A stretch of DNA of 64,000 nt from Acinetobacter sp. WU_MDCI_Axc73 (lineage in GTDB: Bacteria > Pseudomonadota > Gammaproteobacteria > Pseudomonadales > Moraxellaceae). The position numbers and the translations under genes are program-made. The stretch spans positions 1 to 64,000 of the forward strand of contig NZ_JAHPRO010000007.1 in assembly GCF_025562455.1 (NCBI RefSeq). Direction: 5' to 3'. Of this stretch, positions 18,704 to 28,335 are shown piece by piece; within the stretch, counting starts at the first letter, position 1, and each line of letters starts with the position of its first letter. Below the pieces are notes generated by a model. The model was not told the origin of the DNA and made no database searches. It saw only the letters and a list, made by a program, of their open reading frames with translations.

Positions 18704-19030
18704 ATGTCTGCTAATATTGTAAATACCACTGATGCTGATTTCCAAGCAGATGTTCTAGACTCACAGACCCCAGTACTGGTTGACTTCTGGGCAGCATGGT
18801 GTGCTCCATGTAAAGCCATTGCTCCTGTACTTGAAGATTTATCTCAAGAATACGAAGGTAAAGTGAAAATTGTCAAAGTAGATGTGACTTCTTGCGAAGA
18901 AACAGCAGTGAAATACAATATCCGTAATATTCCTGCACTACTTTTGTTTAAAGACGGTCAAGTCGTTGCTCAACAAGTAGGTGCGGCGCCACGTTCTAAA
19001 CTTGCTGCTTTTCTTGATGAAAACACCTAA
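18704..19030 (+). CDS. trxA: Thioredoxin 1
   Basis: This 108-residue cytoplasmic disulfide reductase supplies electrons to ribonucleotide reductase, PAPS reductase and other enzymes. The active site WCAPCK (standard is WCGPCK) carries Ala in place of Gly between the cysteines, at about residues 32-37. The cis-proline motif NIPALLLF differs slightly from the usual IPTLLLF. A GGAG site sits 7 bases before the ATG. It forms a separate unit ended by the hairpin at 19059. Confidence 0.96.
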   Translation: MSANIVNTTDADFQADVLDSQTPVLVDFWAAWCAPCKAIAPVLEDLSQEYEGKVKIVKVDVTSCEETAVKYNIRNIPALLLFKDGQVVAQQVGAAPRSKLAAFLDENT

Positions 19031-19058
19031 GTTTTCGCTAAACGATGCTAGCCCCCCG

Positions 19059-19090
19059 AATACGCTATTTTAAATAGCGTATTTTTTTTG
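19059..19090 (+). terminator. Terminator after trxA
   Basis: The inverted repeat AATACGCTATT / AATAGCGTATT with a 2-3 base loop is followed by seven or more T residues. Confidence 0.9.
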
Positions 19091-19098
19091 CTGAAAAA

Positions 19099-19127
19099 TT
19101 GACAATTGCACTGATCTGACTTATAGT
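19099..19127 (+). promoter_or_regulatory. Strong sigma-70 promoter for rho
   Basis: A TTGACA box (19099-19104), a 17-base spacer and a TATAGT box (19122-19127) give a near-consensus promoter. Initiation near 19134 would leave a leader of about 235 bases before rho. Confidence 0.75.
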
Positions 19128-19134
19128 CCTTGAG

Positions 19135-19367
19135 CAAGAAGTGCTGAAGGAAAATCACTTCACCTGCCTTCTTACAAAGCAAGACACAAAACATAAGATC
19201 GCCGCTCGGCACTAGCAATTGTTTTCATATATTTCATACCGAAACAATCAACCAGACTTCTGCGTTTGTGACTATGCAAGTGCGTATATTTCGCATTTGA
19301 AACTTGCGGCTGACTTTTGCTTCTCTTATTTGACTCCAACTTTATTTCCTTATCAATCTGATCACTT
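19135..19367 (+). other. Long 5' leader of rho
   Basis: No open reading frame of note is present in the sense direction. In E. coli, rho is autoregulated by Rho-dependent termination within its own leader; an untranslated region of this length and C content is compatible with the same control here. I see no classical intrinsic terminator inside it. Confidence 0.5.
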
Positions 19368-20636
19368 ATGAATTTAACCGAACTCAAGAAAAAACCGATT
19401 GGCGAACTCATTAAGATTGCTGAGTTTATGGGCCTGGAAGGAATGGCTCGAAACCGTAAGCAAGACATTATTTTTGCCATCTTAAAACGCCATGCCATGA
19501 ATGGTGAAGAAATCTTTGGTGATGGTGTTCTCGAAATCCTCTCAGATGGTTTCGGTTTTTTACGTTCAGCTGCGGGATCTTACCTTGCAGGCCCTGACGA
19601 TATTTATGTCAGCCCTTCGCAAATTCGTCGCTTTAATTTGCGCACAGGCGATACCATTACGGGAACCATTCGTCCACCCAAAGAAGGCGAGCGTTATTTT
19701 GCATTACTAAAAGTTAACCAAATTAACTATGACACGCCTGAAAACTCGCGTAATAAAATCCTATTTGAAAATTTGACACCTCTTTTTCCAACCGAACAAC
19801 TGGTCATGGAACTTGGGAACGGTACGACTGAAGATTTGACTTCACGTGTAGTTGATTTGATTGCTCCGATTGGTAAAGGTCAACGCTCGATCATTGTTGC
19901 CCCACCTAAAGCGGGTAAGACCATGTTATTACAGAACATTGCGCAATCCATTGTTCGTAATAATCCAGAGGTTTTCCTGATCGTTCTACTCATCGACGAA
20001 CGTCCAGAAGAAGTTACTGAAATGGAACGTACTGTTCGCGGTGAAGTCGTGGCTTCAACCTTTGATGAATCTCCAGCACGTCATGTACAAGTTGCTGAAA
20101 TGGTCATTGAAAAAGCTAAACGTCTAGTTGAACACAAAAAAGATGTTGTGATTTTACTTGACTCGATTACCCGGCTAGCACGTGCTTACAACACCGTAAT
20201 TCCTTCATCAGGTAAAGTATTGACTGGTGGTGTGGATGCACATGCCCTCGAACGCCCTAAGCGTTTCTTCGGTGCTGCCCGTAATATTGAGGAAGGCGGT
20301 TCACTCACCATTATCTCTACTGCATTGATCGAAACTGGCAGTAAGATGGATGATGTAATCTATGAAGAATTCAAAGGTACGGGTAATCAGGAAATTACGC
20401 TTGATCGTCGTATTGCTGAGAAACGTGTCTTCCCTGCAATGAATATCAAGAAATCTGGCACACGTCGCGAAGAACGTTTGATGGATGAAGATAACCTACG
20501 TAAAGTCTGGATTCTACGCAAACTACTTCATCCAATGGATGAACTTGCTGCAATGGAATTCTTACTTGATCGTATGAAAGAAACCAAAACCAATGATGAT
20601 TTCTTTGATCAGATGAAACGAAAAGCAGCGAATTAA
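19368..20636 (+). CDS. rho: Transcription termination factor Rho
   Basis: Rho is a hexameric RNA-dependent ATPase/translocase that ends untranslated transcripts. The 422-residue protein begins with the Rho N-terminal helical domain ([19 protein letters not shown]), then the RNA-binding cold-shock-like domain (about residues 50-125, GFGFLRS). The RecA-type ATPase has Walker [13 protein letters not shown] (about 179-190), Walker B ([17 protein letters not shown]), the Q-loop region ([10 protein letters not shown]) and the R-loop ([13 protein letters not shown]). The length matches typical Rho, with no insertion domain. Confidence 0.98.
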   Translation: MNLTELKKKPIGELIKIAEFMGLEGMARNRKQDIIFAILKRHAMNGEEIFGDGVLEILSDGFGFLRSAAGSYLAGPDDIYVSPSQIRRFNLRTGDTITGTIRPPKEGERYFALLKVNQINYDTPENSRNKILFENLTPLFPTEQLVMELGNGTTEDLTSRVVDLIAPIGKGQRSIIVAPPKAGKTMLLQNIAQSIVRNNPEVFLIVLLIDERPEEVTEMERTVRGEVVASTFDESPARHVQVAEMVIEKAKRLVEHKKDVVILLDSITRLARAYNTVIPSSGKVLTGGVDAHALERPKRFFGAARNIEEGGSLTIISTALIETGSKMDDVIYEEFKGTGNQEITLDRRIAEKRVFPAMNIKKSGTRREERLMDEDNLRKVWILRKLLHPMDELAAMEFLLDRMKETKTNDDFFDQMKRKAAN

Positions 20637-20656
20637 TTACGTTTTCGTTTCATATC

Positions 20657-20686
20657 AAGGCTGCCAATAAGGCAGCCTTTTGTTTT
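20657..20686 (+). terminator. Terminator after rho
   Basis: A nine-base stem AAGGCTGCC / GGCAGCCTT around AATAA is followed by TTGTTTT. Confidence 0.92.
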
Positions 20687-21048
20687 GGTTGACTTTTTTT
20701 ACATAAATATACAATTGTAGGTTTTTAATGTTAAACCCCGTGTTATTAAATAATAAATTTTGAGCTTGAAAATAAAAAATGTTTAGCTTTTAGAGGCTTA
20801 ACAATTATTTCTCCAATATAAACTGACTTTTTAATTGTTATTTTCTGTTAATAATTCGCCTATTTTATCGCTTTTTTCTCTTAATTTTATCTTTCAACAG
20901 TAGTATTTCATCATAGGCAATGATAGCATATTTCCAGACCAGTTAGACTGCTCCATGCGTTGTTACCTAGCTTCGTTAGGAATAATTAAAGCACAAACAG
21001 GCTAACACCGGTTTTTTTTAATCTCACAAAATTTATGAGAGTGATGCC
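20687..21048. other. A/T-rich intergenic region upstream of the alanine-rich lipoprotein gene
   Basis: About 360 bases without a plausible gene on either strand. It must hold the promoter of the downstream lipoprotein gene. A short inverted repeat (CCTA / TAGG) near 20968-20980 is the only structure noticed. No tRNA-like or riboswitch-like fold was recognised. Confidence 0.5.
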
Positions 21049-21345
21049 ATGTTATTCAAGAAAATCGCTATTGCTGCTGCTATCGCTACTACTTTAGCTT
21101 TCGTTGGTTGTGCAAAGAAAACTGAAGAAGCTGCTGCTGACGCTAACGCTGCTGCATCTGAAGCTACTGCTGCTGCATCTGAAGCTTCTGCTGCTGCAAC
21201 TGATGCTGCTGCTGTTTCTGCTCCAGAAGCTGCTGACGCTGCATCTGACGCTGCTGCTGCTGCTGACACAGCTGCTGCTGCTGCAACTGACGCTGCTGGC
21301 GCTGCAACTGACGCTGCTGCTTCTGCATCAGAAGCTGCTCACTAA
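21049..21345 (+). CDS. Small alanine-rich lipoprotein
   Basis: This 98-residue protein has a lipoprotein signal peptide (lipobox FVGC, cysteine at residue 21). The mature chain is about 60 percent alanine, built from irregular repeats of the type AADAASEA/AATDAAA with regularly spaced Ser, Thr, Asp and Glu. It should form one long amphipathic helix, as Lpp and other coiled-coil murein lipoproteins do, but it lacks the C-terminal Lys that links Lpp to peptidoglycan. Codon use is extremely biased to GCT and GCA, suggesting high expression. Its own terminator follows. It may be an abundant outer-membrane spacer; the function is not known. Confidence 0.85.
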   Translation: MLFKKIAIAAAIATTLAFVGCAKKTEEAAADANAAASEATAAASEASAAATDAAAVSAPEAADAASDAAAAADTAAAAATDAAGAATDAAASASEAAH

Positions 21346-21367
21346 TCTATTATCTAGATTTAGTGTC

Positions 21368-21398
21368 AAAAAAGAGAGCTCTTTAGCTCTCTTTTTTA
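21368..21398 (+). terminator. Terminator after the alanine-rich lipoprotein gene
   Basis: A stem of about 13 bases (AAAAAAGAGAGCT with AGCTCTCTTTTTT, loop CTTT) ends in a T run. It is a strong intrinsic terminator. Confidence 0.93.
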
Positions 21399-21714
21399 TT
21401 TGAAAAGGCTCACAATTAAATTAATAGATTAGCGATTCAAATATTATTTCTTAGCATCATCATTTTTATAATCGCCCTTCTCTTTATCAGCTCATTACTA
21501 TTTTATTTTTTATAATAAAATCAAGGCTTAGTCCATTCAAACCTTTTTTTGCAAAATAAAGTGCCATCCCATAAAAAGTACTGCGTTCCATATAAATCTT
21601 AACTAGAATTTCTAGCTAAACAATATCCGCCCCAAACATATAAGAAAAGCAAAAAAGCTATTAAATGTCAGATGTAAATTTCAAGTTTTTCTAAATCATC
21701 AAATTAGACATAAA
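21399..21714. other. A/T-rich intergenic region without recognised content
   Basis: About 315 bases between two terminators (lipoprotein gene on plus, ihfA on minus). I see no gene, tRNA or clear repeat. It could hide a small RNA but nothing in the sequence supports one. Confidence 0.45.
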
Positions 21715-21742
21715 AAAATGGCAGGACTAAGCCTGCCATTTT
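21715..21742 (-). terminator. Terminator after ihfA
   Basis: The stem AAAATGGCAGG / CCTGCCATTTT around a six-base loop reads into a T run on the minus strand. It ends the pheS-pheT-ihfA unit. Confidence 0.9.
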
Positions 21743-21786
21743 ATGAAAAAGAAAATCAAATAAATACAGCTTTGAGATAAAACAGT

Positions 21787-22080
21787 TTAATCCTGCTCAT
21801 TTCCCACGCGCTGTCTAAATTTTTGACCCGCTCTAAAAGTGACGACACGACGTGCAGAAATCGGAATTTCTTCTCCTGTCTTAGGATTACGCCCAGGGCG
21901 CTCACGTTTATCACGTAATTCAAAGTTACCAAAACCCGAAAGTTTGACATGCTCACCTGCAATGAGCGCTTGGCTAATCTCGTCGAAAAACAACTCAACC
22001 ATTTGTTTTGCTTCACGACGATTTAAGCTCGTGAGCTCACTTAAATGATCCGCCATGTCTGCTTTAGTTAGTGCTGTCAT
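21787..22080 (-). CDS. ihfA: Integration host factor subunit alpha
   Basis: This 97-residue DNA-bending protein forms a heterodimer with IhfB and acts in transcription, replication and recombination. It has the full HU/IHF fold: the helical N-terminus ([10 protein letters not shown]), [25 protein letters not shown], and the beta arm with the intercalating proline region ([20 protein letters not shown]). The start overlaps the pheT stop by 4 bases; the pheST-ihfA order is conserved in gammaproteobacteria. Confidence 0.97.
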   Translation of the reverse strand: MTALTKADMADHLSELTSLNRREAKQMVELFFDEISQALIAGEHVKLSGFGNFELRDKRERPGRNPKTGEEIPISARRVVTFRAGQKFRQRVGNEQD

Positions 22081-24458
22081 GAGGCCCTCAATGTCGCTTG
22101 ATAAGTGTTTTCTAACACTTCTATAATTTGATCCATACCAGATTTAATTTCAGCATCTTCAAGCGTACGTGAAGGATGTTGCCATAACAATGCAAATGCC
22201 AAAGAGCGCTTGCCTTGTTCAACACCTTGACCCGTGTACACATCAAACAACCAACTAGAATCCAAGAGGTCTCCACCTGTTTGTTTAATTAACTGCTGAA
22301 TATCACTCACATTTATATTATCACTGATTAACAGCGCAATATCACGTCGAACCGATGGAAAACGTGATAATTCTGTAAAATTAGATACATAAGATTGCAA
22401 AACTGCACTTTGATCTAGTTCTGCTACCCAAGTTACACCTAAATCCAGATCATTTTCAAGTGATGGATGCAATCGACCTAAATATCCAATCGATTTTCCA
22501 TTGACGAGTATTTCCGCAGATTGACCAGGATGCAACCATACACGTTCAGAACGCACATATTCGACCTGCACACGACCTGCTGCTAAAATTTGCTCAACCT
22601 CCCCCTTTAGATCAAAAAAGTCCATTGGCTGAGCTTTGGCATGCCATTGTTCAGGAATCCGAGAACCTACCGCAATCAGGGCTAACGTTGGAATTTGTTT
22701 GAGGTCTTGAATCGATTGAGCATTTTGATAGTCAAAACGCAGTCCCAACTCAAACAAACGTACACGACTTTGTTGACGGTTCAAGTTGTATTGAACACAA
22801 GGAATCAAACTCGATAACAAAGTGCTACGCATCACGGCGAGATCACTTGAAATCGGATTAGCCAAAGCCAATGGATTTACTGCTGGATTTAACTGTTTTT
22901 CTAATTTCAAGTCTGCAAAGCTAAAACTAATCGCTTCCTGATAACCCAATGTAGCGATCGTTTGGCGTAACTGATCTTGTTCAAAACCATCCTGATAGGC
23001 ACTAAATTTGACATCAATCTGCGGCAAACGAATTTGGATATTGTCATAACCATGAATACGCGCAATTTCTTCAATCAAGTCTTGATAAATTGCCATATCA
23101 TAACGATGTGAAGGCGGCACAACGGACCACTCGCCTTCTGCTTTTACAGCAACTTGACAGCCAAGACGAGTTAAAGCATCCGCAATAAATTCACCAGCAA
23201 CAGAATAGCCCAACAACGCATCGACCTGTGCTTGACTTAATTCAATCGCCTGACGTTGTGGCAATAATTCAGTTTGCTCTGCTATTGTAATTGGACCAAA
23301 CTCGCCGCCTGCAAACTGTTGAATCAATTGTGAAGCACGCTGCATTGCCAAGACTGGCAATTCAAAATCAACCCCACGTTCATAACGTTGCGAAGAATCC
23401 GTATGTAAACCAAATCGACGGGCGCGCCCTGCTATCGCAAGTGGTGCAAAGAATGCGCTTTCAAGGAAAATATCTTGAGTATCATCGGTTACACTGGATT
23501 CAAGACCGCCCATGATCCCTGCGACTGCCAGTACTTTAGCATCATCCGCAATCACCATGATCTCTGGATTCAATTCAACTTCTTGTTCATTCAATAACAT
23601 CAATTTTTCTTGAGGCTGGGCTTGACGAACCTGAATATCGCCTTGCAGTTTTGCCAAATCAAAAGCATGCATTGGCTGACCCAATTCCATCAATACATAA
23701 TTGGTAATATCAACCAAAATGCTATGCGTACGAATCCCAGAACGCATCAATGCCTGCTCCATCCAATCTGGTGTCGCAGCTTTAACATTCACATTTTTGA
23801 CAATACGACCTAAATAACGCGGTGCTCCATCAGTACTCAGCTTGACCTGTTTCTGATCTGTAATATTAGCTTCGACAGGTTGAATATCTGGTTGAGTCAC
23901 AGGCAACTGATTGATCACACCAATTTCACGGGCAATACCACGAATACTGAAACAATCACCACGGTTTGGTGTAATGCTGATATCAATGACATGGTCATCA
24001 AGTTTTAGATAATCACGAACATTGATACCCACTGGCGCATCATCAGGCAATTCAAGCAAGCCATCAATTTTATCTTCAAGATCAATTTCTGAAGCGCCAC
24101 AGAGCATCCCTTGTGATTCTACACCACGTAATTTGCCCTTTTTAATTTTAAAATCACCGGGCAATACAGCACCAATCATTGCAACAGGTGCTTTCATTCC
24201 TATGCGAACATTCGGTGCTCCACAAACAATTTGTAGCGGCTCATCAGAACCTACATTGACCGTGGTAACACGTAGACGATCTGCATCTGGATGCTGTTCA
24301 ACAGTCAGCACTTCACCTACAACTACGCCTGTAAATGGCTTCGCAACAGGTGCCAGTTCATCCACTTCCAGACCTAACATGGTCAGTTGGTCGGCTAAAG
24401 TTTCGCTATCGATGACTGGGTTAACCCATGTGCGTAACCAGTTTTCGCTAATTTTCAT
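22077..24458 (-). CDS. pheT: Phenylalanine-tRNA ligase beta subunit
   Basis: This 793-residue subunit forms the alpha2-beta2 enzyme with PheS and charges tRNA(Phe). In order it has a tRNA-binding EMAP/OB-like domain (about residues 40-150, [21 protein letters not shown]), the B3/B4 editing domain (about 215-380), the B5 domain (about 400-475), the catalytic-like core and the C-terminal ferredoxin-fold anticodon-binding domain (about 700-793, [15 protein letters not shown]). It is full length. It follows pheS with 33 bases between and overlaps ihfA. Confidence 0.98.
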   Translation of the reverse strand: MKISENWLRTWVNPVIDSETLADQLTMLGLEVDELAPVAKPFTGVVVGEVLTVEQHPDADRLRVTTVNVGSDEPLQIVCGAPNVRIGMKAPVAMIGAVLPGDFKIKKGKLRGVESQGMLCGASEIDLEDKIDGLLELPDDAPVGINVRDYLKLDDHVIDISITPNRGDCFSIRGIAREIGVINQLPVTQPDIQPVEANITDQKQVKLSTDGAPRYLGRIVKNVNVKAATPDWMEQALMRSGIRTHSILVDITNYVLMELGQPMHAFDLAKLQGDIQVRQAQPQEKLMLLNEQEVELNPEIMVIADDAKVLAVAGIMGGLESSVTDDTQDIFLESAFFAPLAIAGRARRFGLHTDSSQRYERGVDFELPVLAMQRASQLIQQFAGGEFGPITIAEQTELLPQRQAIELSQAQVDALLGYSVAGEFIADALTRLGCQVAVKAEGEWSVVPPSHRYDMAIYQDLIEEIARIHGYDNIQIRLPQIDVKFSAYQDGFEQDQLRQTIATLGYQEAISFSFADLKLEKQLNPAVNPLALANPISSDLAVMRSTLLSSLIPCVQYNLNRQQSRVRLFELGLRFDYQNAQSIQDLKQIPTLALIAVGSRIPEQWHAKAQPMDFFDLKGEVEQILAAGRVQVEYVRSERVWLHPGQSAEILVNGKSIGYLGRLHPSLENDLDLGVTWVAELDQSAVLQSYVSNFTELSRFPSVRRDIALLISDNINVSDIQQLIKQTGGDLLDSSWLFDVYTGQGVEQGKRSLAFALLWQHPSRTLEDAEIKSGMDQIIEVLENTYQATLRAS

Positions 24459-24491
24459 GTGTATAAAACCTTATTTAATCCTGAAAAATGT

Positions 24492-25520
<1,029 letters not shown>

Positions 25521-25649
25521 CTAACAGTTTTTAGACACAATGATGAAGATCAAACACAGGAAAATTGCTGTTCTATACAATCATCCCTCTAGTCATACGA
25601 ATTATAAAACGTATAAGATTGCATGCAGCACAGATGAGAAAACTGAACT

Positions 25650-26693
25650 ATGGCACTTGATCAAATCTGGAAACAACAACTTACTCTAGTTACCTATGGC
25701 AATGAATATCTCAGCCATGAACTCAGTTTTAGTCGTTGGTTACAGCATTCTATTTTTTATCAGCACTTTTTTCAGTTTCGTGATCTTCAATCACAGCATC
25801 TACTGGCGCAGCATTTTCAAGTCTGGCTTGAAGGTTTAAAAAAGCAAGGGGTCTATCGCATTAGTCTGCATCTTTCCACATTACTCAGTGATGAACAAAA
25901 TCCAAATGCCAATGTGGAGCTACTGCCTTTTTCCCATTTTATTGTGAGCCATGAAAAAAATAAAAAAACGGCATGGATATTGGGTAAAGAACTTGCCGAA
26001 TGGTACTTAAGTGACAATGACTTTGAAATTCCAGCTTCACAACAGTCCACTTTGCATCAAGAAACATTTTGGCGTTTTGATCTGTCCGATAAACTCTGCA
26101 AAAAAGTAGATGCCGATTTAAAAGAATCGGATTGGGATGAGATTCAGAGCTTTATTGACAATGAATTATTTAAAAGTAAATATGCGCAAAGCTTTATTGA
26201 GCCGCAAAATCGTGATTTACCCTATTATGGAATCGATGCCAAACTCGTCCATAAACCTGATGGATCGACACTACAAGATATGCAATATCTGGCTCTGATT
26301 CCTACAGATTATTCCGCTGATGTAGCGCATGAACTTTTGCATCGTACTGAAGCGTTGTCCGACTTTATTGAGCAGTTACGTCAACATCCGTATCGCGAAT
26401 CAGGCGAAATGCTTACACCTGAAGAGCAAATTAATCTGCGTCATTTTTCCCAAAAACTCGATGACTTAAGTGCCAAACTGATTGTAAAGATTGCCAATCA
26501 TTATAAGTCCGCACAACGTACTCCTGTTGAAATCGCATCCCCTCTTGATCCACAAGCACACATACTATCGCAAAGTAAAAAATCTTGTAACTCTAAAGAT
26601 CATCAACATCATAAAGTAGGTTCATCCGGGGTGATCAAACTTATTATTCTGACTATTATTATTTGTGCTTGCGCGTATTATTTTGGTCTATAA
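25650..26693 (+). CDS. Unknown protein with a C-terminal membrane anchor
   Basis: I do not recognise this 347-residue protein. It has no signal peptide. Residues 1-300 are soluble, rich in aromatic residues and His/Gln, and the last 20 residues are hydrophobic (IKLIILTIIICACAYYFGL), which would make it a tail-anchored inner-membrane protein facing the cytoplasm. A linker at about 300-325 is rich in Ser, Lys and His. It lies between pheS (divergent) and a small minus-strand gene, and it interrupts a translation gene cluster that is contiguous in E. coli. It is followed by a bidirectional terminator. Reading frame, length and codon use support a real gene. Confidence 0.8.
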   Translation: MALDQIWKQQLTLVTYGNEYLSHELSFSRWLQHSIFYQHFFQFRDLQSQHLLAQHFQVWLEGLKKQGVYRISLHLSTLLSDEQNPNANVELLPFSHFIVSHEKNKKTAWILGKELAEWYLSDNDFEIPASQQSTLHQETFWRFDLSDKLCKKVDADLKESDWDEIQSFIDNELFKSKYAQSFIEPQNRDLPYYGIDAKLVHKPDGSTLQDMQYLALIPTDYSADVAHELLHRTEALSDFIEQLRQHPYRESGEMLTPEEQINLRHFSQKLDDLSAKLIVKIANHYKSAQRTPVEIASPLDPQAHILSQSKKSCNSKDHQHHKVGSSGVIKLIILTIIICACAYYFGL

Positions 26694-26705
26694 CGATTTT
26701 AAATA

Positions 26706-26740
26706 AAAAACCTAAAGTACATTTACTTTAGGTTTTTTTA
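26706..26740. terminator. Bidirectional terminator
   Basis: The stem AACCTAAAGTA / TACTTTAGGTT with a CATT loop has an A run before it and a T run after it. It serves the tail-anchored protein gene (plus) and the small gene at 26749 (minus). Confidence 0.9.
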
Positions 26741-26748
26741 TTTGTCTC

Positions 26749-26946
26749 TCAATAGCTGGGTTTTATTTTTATAATGACTTTGTGCCCACCATCATGTTGA
26801 TTAACAATGTGATGAACATTTTCAATTTCACCTTCTACTTCAGCATCAGGCCCATAAAAAACTCGAATTGTTTCACCTTTACGCGGCAAAATACTCAGTT
26901 CTGTTTCAATGCTACCTTGCTCTAAACCTTCTACGCTAACTAACAT
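26749..26946 (-). CDS. Small conserved protein of unknown function
   Basis: This 65-residue acidic soluble protein looks like a single small beta-barrel domain (TELSILPRKGETIRVFY, EVEGEIENVHHIVNQ, GHKVIIKIKPSY). A strong GAGGAG site 9 bases before the ATG and the terminator after it argue for a real gene. The pattern, a hydrophilic loop asking for valid values followed by I-V strands, is reminiscent of small SH3-like proteins. No function can be assigned. Confidence 0.7.
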   Translation of the reverse strand: MLVSVEGLEQGSIETELSILPRKGETIRVFYGPDAEVEGEIENVHHIVNQHDGGHKVIIKIKPSY

Positions 26947-27021
26947 GTTTTTATTCTCCTCAAGTTCTCTTGACTATAAAAAGTTTCTTTACTGTAGAAA
27001 GATTCGAGGCTAAATGTCTAA

Positions 27022-27441
27022 TCAAAGATGTTGGGGTTGTGTAATTTTCAATGCAATCAATAGATCATGTTCGCCATCATAATTTAAGTCATCCTCATCA
27101 ACGTTGATAAAATCAGGCGCAGGCGTTTTCTCGAATTGTACAGCGAGAATCTCCAAATTTCCCTGTAGTTTTCCTTGGCCACTCGATGCATACCATCCAT
27201 GATCCGACCATCAGTGCTTAGAATAATTTGATAAGTTAAATCCGCCTGTTTGATAAATTGAATATGTTCAATGCACTGTAGTTGGGTACTCGTCAGGGAA
27301 TCAATAAGCTTCATTTAATTCGACAATTTGGCTGAGTAAGATTTTTTTGACCTTAAAATTTTTGGATCATGCTACAAGTCGATGAATATCCCAAATATAA
27401 ATATCATGATCAACTTGACGAAAATGATATTGTTTACGCAT
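27022..27441 (-). pseudogene. Decayed ParB-like (ParB/sulfiredoxin-fold) gene
   Basis: Read leftward from an ATG at 27441, the frame gives MRKQYHFRQVDHDIYIW..., is broken by TGA stops at 27367-27369 and 27301-27303, shifts frame near 27275-27285, continues with IKQADLTYQIILSTDGRIMDGMHRVAK, and shifts frame again near 27170-27178. It then runs in a third segment (LEILAVQFEKTPAPDFINVDED) to a TGA at 27022. Joined, these pieces make a coherent protein of about 138 residues with the ParB-like signature D-G-R-x-M-D-G-M-H-R. Four separate lesions mean it is a true pseudogene and not one sequencing error. The original role is unknown; such small proteins are annotated as ParB-like in many proteobacteria. 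Confidence 0.8.
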
Positions 27442-27495
27442 TTTAAAAGTCTCGTAATTGTTATCAACATTAAAATACGAATACATAAAATAAAA

Positions 27496-27517
27496 AAGAC
27501 CGCTTAAAAGCGGTCTT
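27496..27517 (-). terminator. Terminator after rplT
   Basis: The stem AAGACCGCTT / AGCGGTCTT with a three-base loop leads to TTTTTT on the minus strand. Confidence 0.92.
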
Positions 27518-27534
27518 CTTTTGAATCTCTAAGC

Positions 27535-27894
27535 TTATGCAGCTAATGCACCTTTCGCTTTTTCAGCTAAGGCAGCAAATGCAACTGCATCATGCATAGC
27601 GATGTCAGCTAATACGCGACGGTCGATGATCACTTGAGCTTTTTTCAAGCCATCGATCATACGGCTGTAAGACAAACCGTTTTGACGAGCACCTGCGTTG
27701 ATACGTGCAATCCATAGAGCACGGAATTGACGTTTCTTCTGACGACGGTCACGGTAAGCATATTGACCAGCTTTGATTACCGCTTGGAACGCTACGCGGT
27801 AAACGCGTGAACGAGCACCATAGTAACCTTTAGCGCGAGCAAGAATTTTTTTGTGACGACGATGAGCCACTACACCACGTTTTACACGAGCCAT
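27535..27894 (-). CDS. rplT: Large ribosomal subunit protein bL20
   Basis: This 119-residue basic protein binds 23S rRNA early in 50S assembly. The family start [34 protein letters not shown] N-terminus and the [18 protein letters not shown] core are intact. It follows rpmI by 11 bases, the usual rpmI-rplT pair. In E. coli L20 represses the operon at rpmI; whether that holds here is not visible. Confidence 0.98.
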
Positions 27895-27905
27895 TTATAA
27901 TCTCC

Positions 27906-28100
27906 TTAGATGTATGGGCACATACGACGAACTGAATTCATGTCAGAAACATGAACCATTACACAGCCGCGTAATTGACGAATACGTTTCGCAGATTTTT
28001 TGGTCAAGATGTGGCGCTTGAACGCTTGTTTACGCTTAAAACCGTTTGCAGTCGCTTTGAAGCGTTTAGCTGCACCACGGCGAGTTTTTAACTTAGCCAT
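27906..28100 (-). CDS. rpmI: Large ribosomal subunit protein bL35
   Basis: This 64-residue basic protein starts [20 protein letters not shown] and carries [19 protein letters not shown] set the start at 28100, where AGAGG precedes the ATG by 7 bases; the frame stays open upstream for 28 codons but those do not resemble L35. In E. coli infC is immediately upstream, but here it lies 3.7 kb away, so rpmI-rplT must have a local promoter in the 235 bases shared with the divergent MFS gene. Confidence 0.97.
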   Translation of the reverse strand: MAKLKTRRGAAKRFKATANGFKRKQAFKRHILTKKSAKRIRQLRGCVMVHVSDMNSVRRMCPYI

Positions 28101-28335
28101 AGTAACCTCTTTTGAGCACCTGTTCGGCACGTTTGCACCATTGCAAATCGACCTGCAGGTAAGGAAGGCAGTATGATATAGCATCTTTGCTTAAAACAAA
28201 AGAAAATTCAGTTGAAATTGTATCCGATACACAGCTCTCAGTTTATTATTTTATCCATTAAAAAACTTACTTTTATAGCTTTTTTTTAAGAATTCATGCT
28301 TATAATCACAACAATATTCTCAAAATACGATAGTT

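Noticed and set aside
19172..19498. A 108-residue minus-strand frame over the rho leader and 5' end
   Set aside because: It is antisense to the conserved Rho N-terminus; no ribosome site was seen.
21033..21269. Alanine-rich frame on the minus strand opposite the lipoprotein gene
   Set aside because: It is a by-product of GCT/GCA repeats, which read as AGC/TGC on the other strand. It has no ribosome site and the sense frame has a lipobox.
21120..21345. CRISPR-like or tandem DNA repeat
   Set aside because: The repetition is codon-level (alanine runs) with no spacer structure and a continuous protein frame.
27084..27314. A 76-residue minus-strand frame taken as an intact gene
   Set aside because: It is only the middle part of a ParB-like pseudogene; conserved sequence continues in other frames on both sides.
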